A stretch of 64,000 bases of DNA from Hymenobacter busanensis (GTDB lineage Bacteria > Bacteroidota > Bacteroidia > Cytophagales > Hymenobacteraceae): NCBI RefSeq assembly GCF_008727865.1, contig NZ_VTWU01000001.1, positions 806,001 through 870,000 on the forward strand, read 5' to 3'. The position numbers and the translations under genes are program-made. Of the stretch, positions 8,908 through 16,965 are shown piece by piece. Under the pieces are notes generated by a model, which made no database searches, had not been told where the DNA came from, and saw nothing but the letters and a program-made list of their open reading frames with translations. Within the stretch, counting starts at the first letter, position 1. Each line of letters starts with the position of its first letter.

Positions 8908-8938
8908 GGGAGCGGTGAATTGATGGGTTAAGCGGAGG

Positions 8939-8946
8939 CAAAAATA
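8939..8946 (-). promoter_or_regulatory. -7 promoter box of acidic-protein gene
   Basis: TATTTTTG on the minus strand, an exact TAnnTTTG match, 31 bases before the ATG at 8907; it supports that start. Confidence 0.45.
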
Positions 8947-9169
8947 ACGGACAGGCGCCGAATCAAGGCCGAAAACGTAGGCGCCCGCAGCGGGGTTACA
9001 GAAAATACTGTGCGGCGCTGCGCCGCAAAAAACGGGCTAATTTCGGCGCTTAGCCTTCAGAATCAGCTGTTCCGGCTTCGCGTTCTGCCGGCGCAGAAAT
9101 CCAGCTGCAACCGTGCCAACCAGATTTGGCAGCACGCATCGAGTGGCCGAAACGCTCGGAAAAGTGTGC

Positions 9170-9799
9170 TTAGCTCCGCCGCACGGCAAAGTCCGTAACC
9201 AACAGTCGGGCCCCGCAAAACGCGTATTCCTCCTCCACGTTGGAGCTGACGAGTACCGTGCGGCCTGCCGTGGTAGCCGCCACATGCTCGTGGTACCACG
9301 CCACACCGGCACGGTCGAGGTTGGTGGTGGGCTCGTCGAGCAAGAGCAGGGGCGCGTCGGTATACAGCGCCAGTCCCAGTTTCACGCGCTGCTTCATACC
9401 CGAGGAAAAGTCGCGGATGAGCTTGTGGCGGGCGTTTCCCAACTGCAACAGCTCGATGAGCTGGGCCGGCGACAAACCGGCCCGCAGCGGCCGGAAACGG
9501 GTGTGAAACTGCAGCTGCTCCTGCAGCGTCAGCTCCTCAATCAGCTCCAGGTAGGGCGCGCACAGCGCCAGCTGCATGGCTACCTCTTCGGGCCGAACAG
9601 CACGGCTGTTCACCGTGTAGCGCAGTTCGCCGGCCGAGGGCAGGGTATAGGCGGCCAGCACCTGCAGCAGTGTGCTTTTGCCGGCACCGTTCGGGCCCAG
9701 CAGGGCCGTAGCCGAACCGGGCTCGAAAGCGTAAGTCAGGTCCCGGAAAATCCAGTCGCGGCCGAAGCGTTTGCCCAGGCCGTGGGCCTCAATCCGCAC
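9170..9799 (-). CDS. ABC transporter ATP-binding protein with altered Q- and H-loops
   Basis: A 209-residue single nucleotide-binding domain. Walker A is GPNGAGKST (residues 35-43), the signature is FSSGMKQR, and Walker B is LLLLDEPT followed by the D-loop TTNLD. The Q-loop position reads CAPYLELIEELT, and the switch region reads VLVSSNVEEEYA where most ABC ATPases have a histidine after the beta strand. The ATG overlaps the 3' end of lpxA by 11 bases, which indicates translational coupling with the lipid A genes. No permease gene is adjacent. It may energise an unlinked ABC-2-type permease, possibly for envelope lipid or polysaccharide export (inference). Confidence 0.88.
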   Translation of the reverse strand: MRIEAHGLGKRFGRDWIFRDLTYAFEPGSATALLGPNGAGKSTLLQVLAAYTLPSAGELRYTVNSRAVRPEEVAMQLALCAPYLELIEELTLQEQLQFHTRFRPLRAGLSPAQLIELLQLGNARHKLIRDFSSGMKQRVKLGLALYTDAPLLLLDEPTTNLDRAGVAWYHEHVAATTAGRTVLVSSNVEEEYAFCGARLLVTDFAVRRS

Positions 9800-10586
9800 C
9801 GTTGCCGTTGCGCGAGTAGCCCTTGATGACGCCGCGGCCGGAGTTGCGCACGAAGTTCACCACTTCGTCGCGCTCGGGCGAAGGCGGCAGCTCCAGTTCA
9901 ATCTGGTCGAGGGCGGCGTTGTTGTTCAGCCCGTTCAGGAAGAGCAGGCGGTAGCACTGCTGCACCTGCATAATCTTGTCGTCGGAGAAGCCGCGGCGGC
10001 GCAGACCGATGGAATTGATACCGGCGTAGGCCAGCGGCTCGCGCCCGGCCTTCACAAACGGCGGCACATCTTTGCGCACCAACGAGCCGCCCGAAATCAT
10101 GGCGTGCTGCCCGATGCGCACGAACTGGTGCACAGCCGAGGCCCCGCCCAGAATGGCCCAGTCGCCGATTTCTACGTGCCCGGCCAGCTGCACGGTGTTG
10201 GCCAGAATGCAGTTGTCGCCGATGTGGCAGTCGTGGGCCACGTGCACGTAGGCCATCAGCAGGCAGTTTTTGCCGATGGTGGTCTTGAGCCGGTCGACCG
10301 TGCCGCGGTTGATGGTCACGCACTCCCGAATGACGGTGTTGTCGCCGATGTGCACCGTGGTTTTCTCCCCCGCGAACTTGAGGTCCTGCGGCACGGCGGC
10401 AATAACGGCGCCGGGGAAAATCTTGACGTTTTTACCGATGCGGGCACCCGACATGATGGTCACGTTGGGACCAATCCACGTGCCTTCGCCGATTTCGACG
10501 TCCTGCGCGATGGTGGTGAAGGGCTCGACCACGACGTTCTGCGCAATCTTGGCTTCGGGGTGGATATAGGCGAGGGGCTGGGTCAT
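9789..10586 (-). CDS. lpxA: Acyl-ACP--UDP-N-acetylglucosamine O-acyltransferase
   Basis: First enzyme of lipid A synthesis: it transfers a 3-hydroxyacyl chain from ACP to the 3-OH of UDP-GlcNAc in the cytoplasm. The 265 residues are nearly all left-handed beta-helix hexapeptide repeats (IGEGTWIGPNVTIM, IGKNVKIFPGAVI, IGDNTVIRECVTI). LpxA hallmarks are AYVHVAHDCHIGDN with the catalytic His, LAGHVEIGDWAILGG and NSIGLRRRGFS. A helical C-terminal domain ends the protein. It is the fourth gene of a minus-strand run HD protein, lpxD, lpxC/fabZ, lpxA, ABC ATPase. The gap to lpxC/fabZ holds a heptamer-built hairpin. Confidence 0.97.
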   Translation of the reverse strand: MTQPLAYIHPEAKIAQNVVVEPFTTIAQDVEIGEGTWIGPNVTIMSGARIGKNVKIFPGAVIAAVPQDLKFAGEKTTVHIGDNTVIRECVTINRGTVDRLKTTIGKNCLLMAYVHVAHDCHIGDNCILANTVQLAGHVEIGDWAILGGASAVHQFVRIGQHAMISGGSLVRKDVPPFVKAGREPLAYAGINSIGLRRRGFSDDKIMQVQQCYRLLFLNGLNNNAALDQIELELPPSPERDEVVNFVRNSGRGVIKGYSRNGNGAD

Positions 10587-10590
10587 TCAG

Positions 10591-10686
10591 GCAATGAACA
10601 ATTATCAATGATCAAGGAGCAATGACCGGGCCGGATGCGGCGGAAACAGGTGCATTGTTCATTGACCATTGCTCATTGATAATTGA
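10591..10686. repeat. Hairpin built of 7-base repeats, A+T-rich type
   Basis: The left arm is five consecutive heptamers of the form nCAATnA (GCAATGA, ACAATTA, TCAATGA, TCAAGGA, GCAATGA; 10591-10625). The right arm is five of the complementary form (GCATTGT, TCATTGA, CCATTGC, TCATTGA, TAATTGA; 10652-10686). A 26-base G+C-rich loop lies between. The arms pair imperfectly over about 28 bp when offset by one unit. It fills the lpxC/fabZ-lpxA gap. Confidence 0.75.
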
Positions 10687-10688
10687 GG

Positions 10689-12083
10689 TTAGACGTCTTT
10701 GCGTACGATGCTGGCCGACATTTCCGCCTCCATCACCACTTTGCCGTTCACGAAGGCCTGGCCTTTCATCTTGGCAATGCCGCGCTTAACGGGCGAGAGG
10801 AGCGTGCACTTGAAAATGAGGGTGTCGCCGGGAATAACCTTGCGGCGGAACCGGCAGTTTTCGATGCCCAGGAAATACGTCCAGTAATTCTCGGGGTCGG
10901 GCACCGTGTTGAGCACCAGAATGCCACCCGTTTGGGCCATGGCCTCGATTTGCAGCACGCCGGGCATCACCGGGTTGCCGGGGAAGTGGCCGTTGAAAAA
11001 CTCCTCGTTCATCGTCACGTTCTTCACGCCCGTTACCGTGGTCTGGTCGAGGTGAATGATTTTGTCGATGAGCAGGAAGGGGTAGCGGTGCGGCAGAATC
11101 TGGGCAATCTGGTTGACGTCCATCACCGGCGGCTGCGCGGGGTCGTAGCGCGGCACGGGCGAGGAGTCCATCTCCAGCATCTTCTTCTTGATCTTCTTGG
11201 CGAAGGCGACGTTGGCGGCGTGGCCCGGCCGAGCGGCCAGAATCTGGCCCTTCAGCGGGCGGCCCACCAAGGCCAAGTCGCCCACCAAATCGAGCAGCTT
11301 GTGGCGCGCGGGCTCGTTTTTGTGGCGCAGGTCCACGTTGTTCAGAATGCCTTCTTTCTTAACGGCCACTTTGGGCTTGCCCAGCATGGTGGCCAGCTCG
11401 CCCAGCTCTTCCTCGCTCACCGCGCGGTCGACCACCACAATGGCGTTCGACAGGTCACCGCCGCGGATGAGGTTCGACTTGTAGAGCATTTCCAGCTCGT
11501 GCAAAAAGCAGAAGGTGCGCGAAGCGGCAATTTCGTCGGTGAACTGCGTGATGTTGTTCAGCGAGGCGTGCTGCGAGCCAAGCACCGGCGAATTGTAATC
11601 CACCATCACCGTCACGCGGTAGTCGTTGAGCGGCAGGGCGGCTATTTCCACGCCGCGGGCGTGGTCGACGAAATGCACCGAATCGGGAATTTCGAAGTAG
11701 TTGCGCAGCGCGTTCTGCTCTTCGAGGCCCACTTGCTGCAGCGCCTCAATGAACGGCAGCGACGAGCCGTCCATAATGGGCGGCTCGGGACCGTCGAGCT
11801 GAATGAGTACGTTGTCGATTTGCAAGCCGACCAGGGCTGCCAGCGTGTGCTCCACGGTGTTCACGCGGGCGCCGTTCTGCTCGATGGTGGTGCCGCGGGA
11901 GAGGTCTACCACGTTGTCCACGTCGGCATCCACGATGGGCTGGCCCTCGAGGTCGATGCGCTGGAATTTGTAGCCGTGGTTTACGGGAGCGGGGCAGAAG
12001 GTCATGGTGGCCTGCACGCCCGTGTGCAACCCCACGCCGCTCACGGTCACCGGGGCAATAATCGTATGCTGTTTGTCGAACAT
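10689..12083 (-). CDS. lpxC/fabZ: Bifunctional UDP-3-O-acyl-N-acetylglucosamine deacetylase / 3-hydroxyacyl-ACP dehydratase
   Basis: A fusion, known from Bacteroidota, that joins the committed zinc deacetylase of lipid A synthesis (LpxC, residues 1 to about 300) to the fatty-acid dehydratase FabZ (about 310-464). The LpxC part shows VGLHTG, VEHTLAAL with the first zinc His, and ARHKLLDLVGDLAL with the second His and Asp ligands. The FabZ part shows LPHRYPFLLIDKI with the catalytic His and GHFPGNPVMPGVLQIEAMAQ with the catalytic Glu. The ATG at 12083 (MFDKQHTIIAPVTVSGVG) is the right start: the in-frame extension upstream is encoded by a heptamer repeat hairpin and has no family counterpart. 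Confidence 0.97.
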   Translation of the reverse strand: MFDKQHTIIAPVTVSGVGLHTGVQATMTFCPAPVNHGYKFQRIDLEGQPIVDADVDNVVDLSRGTTIEQNGARVNTVEHTLAALVGLQIDNVLIQLDGPEPPIMDGSSLPFIEALQQVGLEEQNALRNYFEIPDSVHFVDHARGVEIAALPLNDYRVTVMVDYNSPVLGSQHASLNNITQFTDEIAASRTFCFLHELEMLYKSNLIRGGDLSNAIVVVDRAVSEEELGELATMLGKPKVAVKKEGILNNVDLRHKNEPARHKLLDLVGDLALVGRPLKGQILAARPGHAANVAFAKKIKKKMLEMDSSPVPRYDPAQPPVMDVNQIAQILPHRYPFLLIDKIIHLDQTTVTGVKNVTMNEEFFNGHFPGNPVMPGVLQIEAMAQTGGILVLNTVPDPENYWTYFLGIENCRFRRKVIPGDTLIFKCTLLSPVKRGIAKMKGQAFVNGKVVMEAEMSASIVRKDV

Positions 12084-12089
12084 GATGTC

Positions 12090-12177
12090 GGTTACCGGTT
12101 GCCGGTCGTCAGTTGCCAGACTGAGATGAACCAGACGTGTGAACGGACTGGCAACTGGCAACGCGCAACGGGCAACT
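12090..12177. repeat. Hairpin built of 7-base repeats, G+C-rich type
   Basis: Left arm: GGTTACC, GGTTGCC, GGTCGTC, AGTTGCC (12090-12117). Right arm: GGCAACT, GGCAACG, CGCAACG, GGCAACT (12150-12177). Each arm is four heptamers; the two arms are reverse complements in consensus (nGTTGCC / GGCAACn). The loop is 32 bases. It fills the lpxD-lpxC/fabZ gap and has the same architecture, with a different heptamer, as the repeat at 10591-10686. Confidence 0.75.
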
Positions 12178-12190
12178 TAGGAGCGCAAAG

Positions 12191-13240
12191 CTATGACTTT
12201 TCCGGCTCGTCTGCCTTGTTCCGGGCGCGTTCCAGCTCGGTGAGCCGGCGCTCCAGCTCGGGCAGGTGGCGGAATACGGCGTTGGCGCGCAGCGAGTCGC
12301 GCAGGTTGAAGGCCGGGGAGCCTTGCAGCAATACGCCTTCTTCCTTGATGGATTTGCCCACGCCCGACTGTGCCGTGACGGTGGTGCGGTTGGCCAGCGT
12401 GAGGTGCCCGGCCAGGCCGGTCTGGCCCGCCAGCACGCAAAAGTCCCCGATTTTGGTGGAGCCCGAAATGCCCGATTGGGCCGCTACCACCGTGTGCCGA
12501 CCGATTTCCACGTTGTGGGCAATCTGCACGAGGTTGTCAATTTTGGCACCCTCACGAATCACCGTCGAGCCCATGGTGGCGCAGTCGATGGTGGCGTTGG
12601 CGCCGATGCTCACGTTGTCTTCGAGCACCACGTTGCCGATTTGCGGAATCGTGCGGTAGGAGCCGTCGGGCTGCGGCGCGAAGCCAAAGCCGTCGGAGCC
12701 GATGACGGCGCCGGCGTGCACCACGCAGCGCGCCCCGATAACGGTGTCGGCGTAGATTCTGGCGCCAGCGTAGATGATGGTGCCGTCGCCGATGCGGCAC
12801 CGGTCGCCGATGGTGGCGTGCGGGAAGATGAGCACGCCGCGGCCGATCTGGCAGTTTTCGCCGATGTAGGAAAACGCGCCGCGGTAACCGTCGTCGCCTA
12901 TTTCAGAACCCGAACCCAGGAAGCTAGGCTGCTCGACGCCACGTTTACCGGTGCGGGCAAACTGCTGGTAGAACTCCAGAAGCGCGGTAAAACCGGTGTA
13001 GGGGTCATCGACGCGGATGAGAGCGGCTTGCACGGGCTGCTTGAGCACCAGCGCCTTGCTCACGATGACGGCCGACGCCTCGGTGGTGTAGAGGTGGGGC
13101 TCGTACTTGGGGTTCGACAAAAACGCCACGGCGCCCGCGCGGGCTTCTTCGATTTTTGCCAACCGGTCGACGCGCAGCGAGGCGTCGCCTTCTACCGAGC
13201 CGTTCAATACGCCCGCAATCTGGCCTACTGTGAATTCCAT
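12191..13240 (-). CDS. lpxD: UDP-3-O-(3-hydroxyacyl)glucosamine N-acyltransferase
   Basis: Third step of lipid A synthesis: it adds the N-linked hydroxyacyl chain to the LpxC product. 349 residues. An N-terminal uridine-binding domain ([42 protein letters not shown]) precedes a long left-handed beta helix ([79 protein letters not shown] with the catalytic His). A short charged helix ends the protein. The ATG at 13240 matches the family start better than the alternative TTG at 13249. An exact -7 box (13247-13254) only six bases upstream suggests a nearly leaderless transcript. Confidence 0.96.
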   Translation of the reverse strand: MEFTVGQIAGVLNGSVEGDASLRVDRLAKIEEARAGAVAFLSNPKYEPHLYTTEASAVIVSKALVLKQPVQAALIRVDDPYTGFTALLEFYQQFARTGKRGVEQPSFLGSGSEIGDDGYRGAFSYIGENCQIGRGVLIFPHATIGDRCRIGDGTIIYAGARIYADTVIGARCVVHAGAVIGSDGFGFAPQPDGSYRTIPQIGNVVLEDNVSIGANATIDCATMGSTVIREGAKIDNLVQIAHNVEIGRHTVVAAQSGISGSTKIGDFCVLAGQTGLAGHLTLANRTTVTAQSGVGKSIKEEGVLLQGSPAFNLRDSLRANAVFRHLPELERRLTELERARNKADEPEKS

Positions 13241-13246
13241 AGGCGG

Positions 13247-13254
13247 CAAAAGTA
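13247..13254 (-). promoter_or_regulatory. -7 promoter box of lpxD
   Basis: TACTTTTG on the minus strand, an exact TAnnTTTG match, ending six bases before the lpxD ATG. If used, transcription would start at or next to the start codon. Confidence 0.4.
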
Positions 13255-13256
13255 AT

Positions 13257-13284
13257 CAGTAGCCGGTTGTCAGTTGCCTGCTGC
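13257..13284. repeat. Degenerate 7-base repeats upstream of lpxD
   Basis: CAGTAGC, CGGTTGT, CAGTTGC, CTGCTGC: four degenerate units of the same nGTTGCn heptamer seen at 12090-12117, here without an obvious complementary arm. Confidence 0.5.
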
Positions 13285-13297
13285 CTGTGTAAGAGCT

Positions 13298-13397
13298 GTC
13301 ATCCTGAGCAGCGCGAAGGACCTGCTCACCGCTGAACGAGTCATTGCAACGACATTCGTTCTGGCGGGAGAAGGTCTTTCGCGCTGCTCAGGATGAC
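13298..13397. repeat. Palindromic REP-like intergenic repeat
   Basis: A 25-base inverted repeat (13298-13322 with 13373-13397) with one G/T difference; the arms begin GTCATCCTGAGCAGCGCG. The 50-base loop contains a second small palindrome (GAACGA ... TCGTTC, about 13332-13360). It lies between lpxD and the HD-domain gene, both on the minus strand. Its motif resembles widespread bacterial intergenic repeats of the GTCATCCTGAGC type (recognition from memory). Confidence 0.75.
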
Positions 13398-13418
13398 CGA
13401 TAAAACAAGTGCTACAGC

Positions 13419-14654
13419 CTACGAGGTAATTTCCTTGGGGTAGCAGACGTAGTATTTCTCCACGCGCTTGCTCAGGGCGCGGATGTTGGGCAGGTCCGAC
13501 GCCTCGGCGGCGTCGATGACGTGGCCACGCTTGGTAAGCACGTTGATGGTGTCGCCGCCGGTGTCGTAGGCGTTGTTGCTGATGCGGCCGGCAATCATGA
13601 GCAGGGCCGCTTCATCCAGCGGCAGGTTGAAGTGCTCGGCAATCAGCTCGGTGACGCCCAGCTTGAAGTCGTCGTCGAAGGGCTCGGGAGCGAGGGTGAT
13701 TTTGAACAGGTGGCGCTCCAGCAGGCTGTGGGCCAGGAATGATAAGACGAAATCGGGGTGGGCGGCCCAGAGCTTCACGGCGGCCCAGATGTCGACGTCG
13801 TCGAGGCGCACAAAGCGCTGCATGATGGCCGGGTCCTGCTCGAAATCGAGCATGGTGCTGGGGTGCAGCAGGAAGTAGCCCAACTCGGGCGAAGCCGGCA
13901 CGGGCACGCCGGCGCGCGTCAGGTCGCGGGCGCGCTCCATGATGCGGATGATCATCTGCTCGGCCGACGTGACGGCCTTGTGCATGTACACCTGCCAGTA
14001 CATCACGCGGCGGCTCACCAGGAAATTCTCGACCGAGTAGATGGCCTTTTCTTCGAGCACCAGCCGCTCGTCGTCGGGGCTGATAGTGAGCATTTTGATG
14101 AGGCGGTCGGCGCCGGGTTGGCCTTCCTTCACGCCGCTGTAAAACGAGTCGCGGTTGAGATAGTCGAGCCGGTCCATGTCGAGCTGGCTCGACACGAGCT
14201 GGTGGAAAAACGGCCGCGGGTAAGTGCCCTGGAAGATGTCGATGGCCAGCTGCAAGTGGCCACCAAACTCCGCGTTCAGCAGCCGCATCAGGTGCAACGA
14301 CACGTCTTCGTGGTGCACGTTTTCGAAAATGGCGTGCTCCAGCGCGTGGGAAAGGGGGCCGTGGCCGATGTCGTGCAGCAGAATGGCAATCTGGGCCGCC
14401 TCGCCTTCCTGGGCCGAAATGCGCACGCCTTTGTCTTTGAGCGTGCGCAGCGCCAGCGACATGAGGTGCATGGCGCCCAGCGCGTGGTGAAAGCGCGTGT
14501 GCAGGGCGCCGGGGTACACAAAATCCGTGAGGCCGAGCTGCTTGATGCGCCGCAGCCGCTGGAAGTAGCGGTGCTCGATGAGGTCAAAAATCAGTTCGGT
14601 GGGTACCGAGACGAAGCCGTAAACCGGGTCGTTCAGGATTTTTTTCTTGTTCAA
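13419..14654 (-). CDS. HD-domain phosphohydrolase (dGTPase-like)
   Basis: About 411 residues. The N-terminal half carries an HD domain: TRFHHALGAMHL gives the first His, and LHDIGHGPLSHALEH gives the HD pair and following His, the metal ligands of dNTP triphosphohydrolase-like enzymes. The rest is helical, with LVSSQLDMDRLDYLNRDSFYSGV typical of this family. Likely substrates are deoxynucleotide triphosphates or other nucleotides, but the exact activity cannot be read. A TTG start at 14654 (LNKKKILNDPVYGFV) is proposed because the family begins there and a near-consensus -7 box lies at 14681-14688; a longer in-frame ATG reading to 14786 adds a non-conserved Pro-rich leader. Confidence 0.85.
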   Translation of the reverse strand: MNKKKILNDPVYGFVSVPTELIFDLIEHRYFQRLRRIKQLGLTDFVYPGALHTRFHHALGAMHLMSLALRTLKDKGVRISAQEGEAAQIAILLHDIGHGPLSHALEHAIFENVHHEDVSLHLMRLLNAEFGGHLQLAIDIFQGTYPRPFFHQLVSSQLDMDRLDYLNRDSFYSGVKEGQPGADRLIKMLTISPDDERLVLEEKAIYSVENFLVSRRVMYWQVYMHKAVTSAEQMIIRIMERARDLTRAGVPVPASPELGYFLLHPSTMLDFEQDPAIMQRFVRLDDVDIWAAVKLWAAHPDFVLSFLAHSLLERHLFKITLAPEPFDDDFKLGVTELIAEHFNLPLDEAALLMIAGRISNNAYDTGGDTINVLTKRGHVIDAAEASDLPNIRALSKRVEKYYVCYPKEITS

Positions 14655-14969
14655 GGGGCGGCTGGGAAGAATTGGCGGCCGAAAAGTAGCTCGATTCGGT
14701 GGTACGGAAAGGAATGGGGGCGTGGCTGAATGAAAAGGAGCGGAGTTCTGGCCCTGCCCGCCGCGCATAGCGCAAGGGCTATGCAACCCTAAGCCCGCTT
14801 TTGGGGTTAGCTTTTCTCACAGTTGCCGCAACCCGCGCCGCCCGGCGTGTATCACAATACCGACGCTATGCGTTAGGTTGCGCACCGCAAGCCGCCTCGG
14901 CGCTTTGCACTCCTTGCCGCACGTGGAGCCCCGCCGGGGCTGCTCATCTCTCAACCCGAAACAAACTGC
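14655..14969. other. Divergent intergenic region, HD gene / porX
   Basis: No credible gene. On the minus strand TACTTTTC at 14681-14688 resembles a -7 box for the HD gene. A small hairpin (GCATAG / CTATGC, 14765-14784) and a weak inverted match between 14781-14792 and 14870-14882 are visible. No clear porX promoter was found. Confidence 0.5.
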
Positions 14970-16541
14970 ATGCAACGTTACAGCATCCTCTGGGCCGACG
15001 ACGAAATTGACCTTCTCAAGCCGCACATCCTGTTTTTGCAGGAGCGCGGCTACGACGTGACCGGCGTCAACTCCGGGGCCGATGCCGTGGAGGAAATCCA
15101 GGGGCAGAACTACGACCTCGTGTTTCTCGACGAGAACATGCCCGGCCTCACAGGCCTCGAAACGCTCAGCGAAATCAAGGCCGCGCGCCCCACGGTGCCG
15201 GTTATCATGATTACCAAGAGCGAGGAAGAGCACATCATGGAAGAGGCCATCGGCTCCAAAATTGCCGATTACCTCATCAAGCCGGTGAATCCGAACCAGA
15301 TTCTGCTGTCGGTAAAGAAGGTGCTCGACTACAACCGCCTGGTGTCGGAAAAAACCAACTCGGGCTACCAGCGCGACTTCCGCCAGCTGGGTATGCAGCT
15401 TTCCGACCGTCTGAGCCCGAGCGAGTGGGCCGACGTGTACAAGAAATTGGTGTACTGGGAGCTGGAAATCAACGAGACGGAGGGCAAGAGCATGGCCGAG
15501 GTCTTCAACATGCAGAAAGACGAGGCCAACACCTACTTCGGGCGCTTCATTCAGGAAAACTACGAGGACTGGGTGAACGGCGACGACAAGGACGCCCCGC
15601 TCATGTCGCACGAGCTGTTTAAGGAGCGTGTGTTTCCGCTGATGAAAGCCACCGGCGACACGCCCGTGTACTTCCTGCTCATCGATAACCTGCGCTACGA
15701 CCAGTGGAAGATTCTCGAGCCCATCATCGCCGAGCTCTTCACGGTCGACTCGGAGGAAATGTACTATTCCATTCTGCCCACCACCACGGCCTACGCCCGC
15801 AACGCCATCTTCTCGGGCATGATGCCGGGCGACATCCAGAAGAAATACCCCAACCTGTGGGTGTGGGACGACGACGACGAGGGCAAAAACCTGCACGAGG
15901 CCGAGTTCATGGAAATCATGTTCCAGAAGGCCTCGCAGAAGCAGAAGTTCAGCTACAACAAGGTGACCAACCTGCAGGCTGGCAAGGATTTGCTGGGCAA
16001 AATGAGCAACCTGCATTCCAACTACAAGCTCAACGCCATCGTCTACAACTTCGTGGACATGCTCTCGCACGCCCGCACCGACATGGCCATGATCCGCGAG
16101 TTGGCCGCCGACGAATCGGCCTACCGCAGCATCACCCGCTCGTGGTTCCTGCACTCGCCCTTGTATGAGATGCTGCAGGTTATTGCCGAGAAAAAAGGCA
16201 AGCTCATCATCACCACCGACCACGGCACGATTCGGGTGAAACGCCCCTACAAGATTGTGGGCGACCGGAACACGAACACCAACCTGCGCTACAAGCACGG
16301 CAAAAACCTGGGCTTCGACGACTCCAAGGACGTGTACACCGTGCGCAAGCCGGAGCGCGTGTTCTTGCCCCGCGAAAACGTGTCGACGGCCTACGTCTTC
16401 ACCGTCGGCGACTATTTCTTCGCCTACCCCAACAACTACAATTACTACGTGAACTACTACAAGGACACGTTCCAGCACGGTGGCATTTCCCTGGAGGAAT
16501 GCATCATTCCGTACATCACGCTCAGCCCGAAAGGAGCGTAG
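14970..16541 (+). CDS. porX: PorX-type response regulator with PglZ domain
   Basis: A two-component response regulator that in Porphyromonas and Flavobacterium controls the type IX secretion system with PorY and SigP. 523 residues. The receiver domain (1 to about 120) has the acidic pair D10-D11, phospho-acceptor D54 (LVFLDENMPG) and K104 (YLIKPVNP). A helical linker follows, then a PglZ alkaline-phosphatase-like domain (about 200-520) with LLIDNLRYDQWK, ILPTTTAYARNAIFSGMMPG and ITTDHGTI as metal- and nucleotide-binding elements. PorX hydrolyses oligonucleotide second messengers through this domain (known for the family). The N-terminal start MQRYSILWADDE is the family start. No histidine kinase gene is adjacent. 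It is convergent with the plug-domain gene. Confidence 0.95.
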   Translation: MQRYSILWADDEIDLLKPHILFLQERGYDVTGVNSGADAVEEIQGQNYDLVFLDENMPGLTGLETLSEIKAARPTVPVIMITKSEEEHIMEEAIGSKIADYLIKPVNPNQILLSVKKVLDYNRLVSEKTNSGYQRDFRQLGMQLSDRLSPSEWADVYKKLVYWELEINETEGKSMAEVFNMQKDEANTYFGRFIQENYEDWVNGDDKDAPLMSHELFKERVFPLMKATGDTPVYFLLIDNLRYDQWKILEPIIAELFTVDSEEMYYSILPTTTAYARNAIFSGMMPGDIQKKYPNLWVWDDDDEGKNLHEAEFMEIMFQKASQKQKFSYNKVTNLQAGKDLLGKMSNLHSNYKLNAIVYNFVDMLSHARTDMAMIRELAADESAYRSITRSWFLHSPLYEMLQVIAEKKGKLIITTDHGTIRVKRPYKIVGDRNTNTNLRYKHGKNLGFDDSKDVYTVRKPERVFLPRENVSTAYVFTVGDYFFAYPNNYNYYVNYYKDTFQHGGISLEECIIPYITLSPKGA

Positions 16542-16553
16542 TGAGCGACACAG

Positions 16554-16597
16554 AAACCAGACGGCCCGGTTGCGAAAGCAGCCGGGCCGTCTGGTTT
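16554..16597. terminator. Terminator after porX
   Basis: A 16-bp perfect stem (16554-16569 with 16582-16597), 12-base loop, ending in TTTT. Its right arm touches the stop codon of the convergent gene, so it may serve both directions. Confidence 0.9.
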
Positions 16598-16965
16598 TAC
16601 GGGACTTTCTTTTCCTCCAGGTAGCGGGGCAACTGCTTCTTTCGGGTGGTAGTAATCAGGAATGCGCCATACGCTGCGCGGCTGCCGTAAATGGACATGG
16701 CCTGGGCACTCTTTAGAACCTCGATGTGGCTTATCTCATTAGGGTTGATGCTCTTGAGGTCCTGAGCCGAAATAGGACGACCGTTTAAAACACAAAAAGG
16801 CTCGTTGCCAGGCTGCAGGGTGGGGGCGCACCGAATACGGATGGATGTTGACCGGGCGGGATTGACTTGTTGGGTTGCTTGGTTGGGCTGTTGTGCCAAG
16901 GTGCTATGGCAGCGCAGTAGCAGCGCCAAAATCAACCCTGGGAAAGTGTAATGGAGAAGAAGCAT
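16597..16965 (-). CDS. Orphan TonB-receptor plug-like protein
   Basis: A 122-residue exported protein. A hydrophobic signal segment (MLLLHYTFPGLILALLLRC) is followed by a short Gln/Asn/Pro stretch. The remainder matches the end of a TonB-dependent receptor plug domain: PFCVLNGRPISAQDLKSINPNEISHIEVLKSAQAMSIYGSRAAYGAFLITT, including the typical I-x-V-L-K and YGSRAAYG-hhhITT elements. There is no beta barrel. It may be a free-standing plug or adaptor protein, or the remnant of a larger receptor; the frame is open and ends in a clean stop. The ATG at 16965 starts the signal peptide. Confidence 0.7.
   Translation of the reverse strand: MLLLHYTFPGLILALLLRCHSTLAQQPNQATQQVNPARSTSIRIRCAPTLQPGNEPFCVLNGRPISAQDLKSINPNEISHIEVLKSAQAMSIYGSRAAYGAFLITTTRKKQLPRYLEEKKVP

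Noticed and set aside
9008-9030. G+C hairpin TGCGGC-GCTGC-GCCGCA between the ABC ATPase and acidic-protein genes
   Set aside because: The T-run is on the wrong side for the minus-strand transcript and the stem is only 6 bp, so it was not called a terminator.
12084-12161. N-terminal extension of LpxC/FabZ
   Set aside because: This part is encoded by the heptamer repeat hairpin and has no counterpart in LpxC; the ATG at 12083 fits the family.
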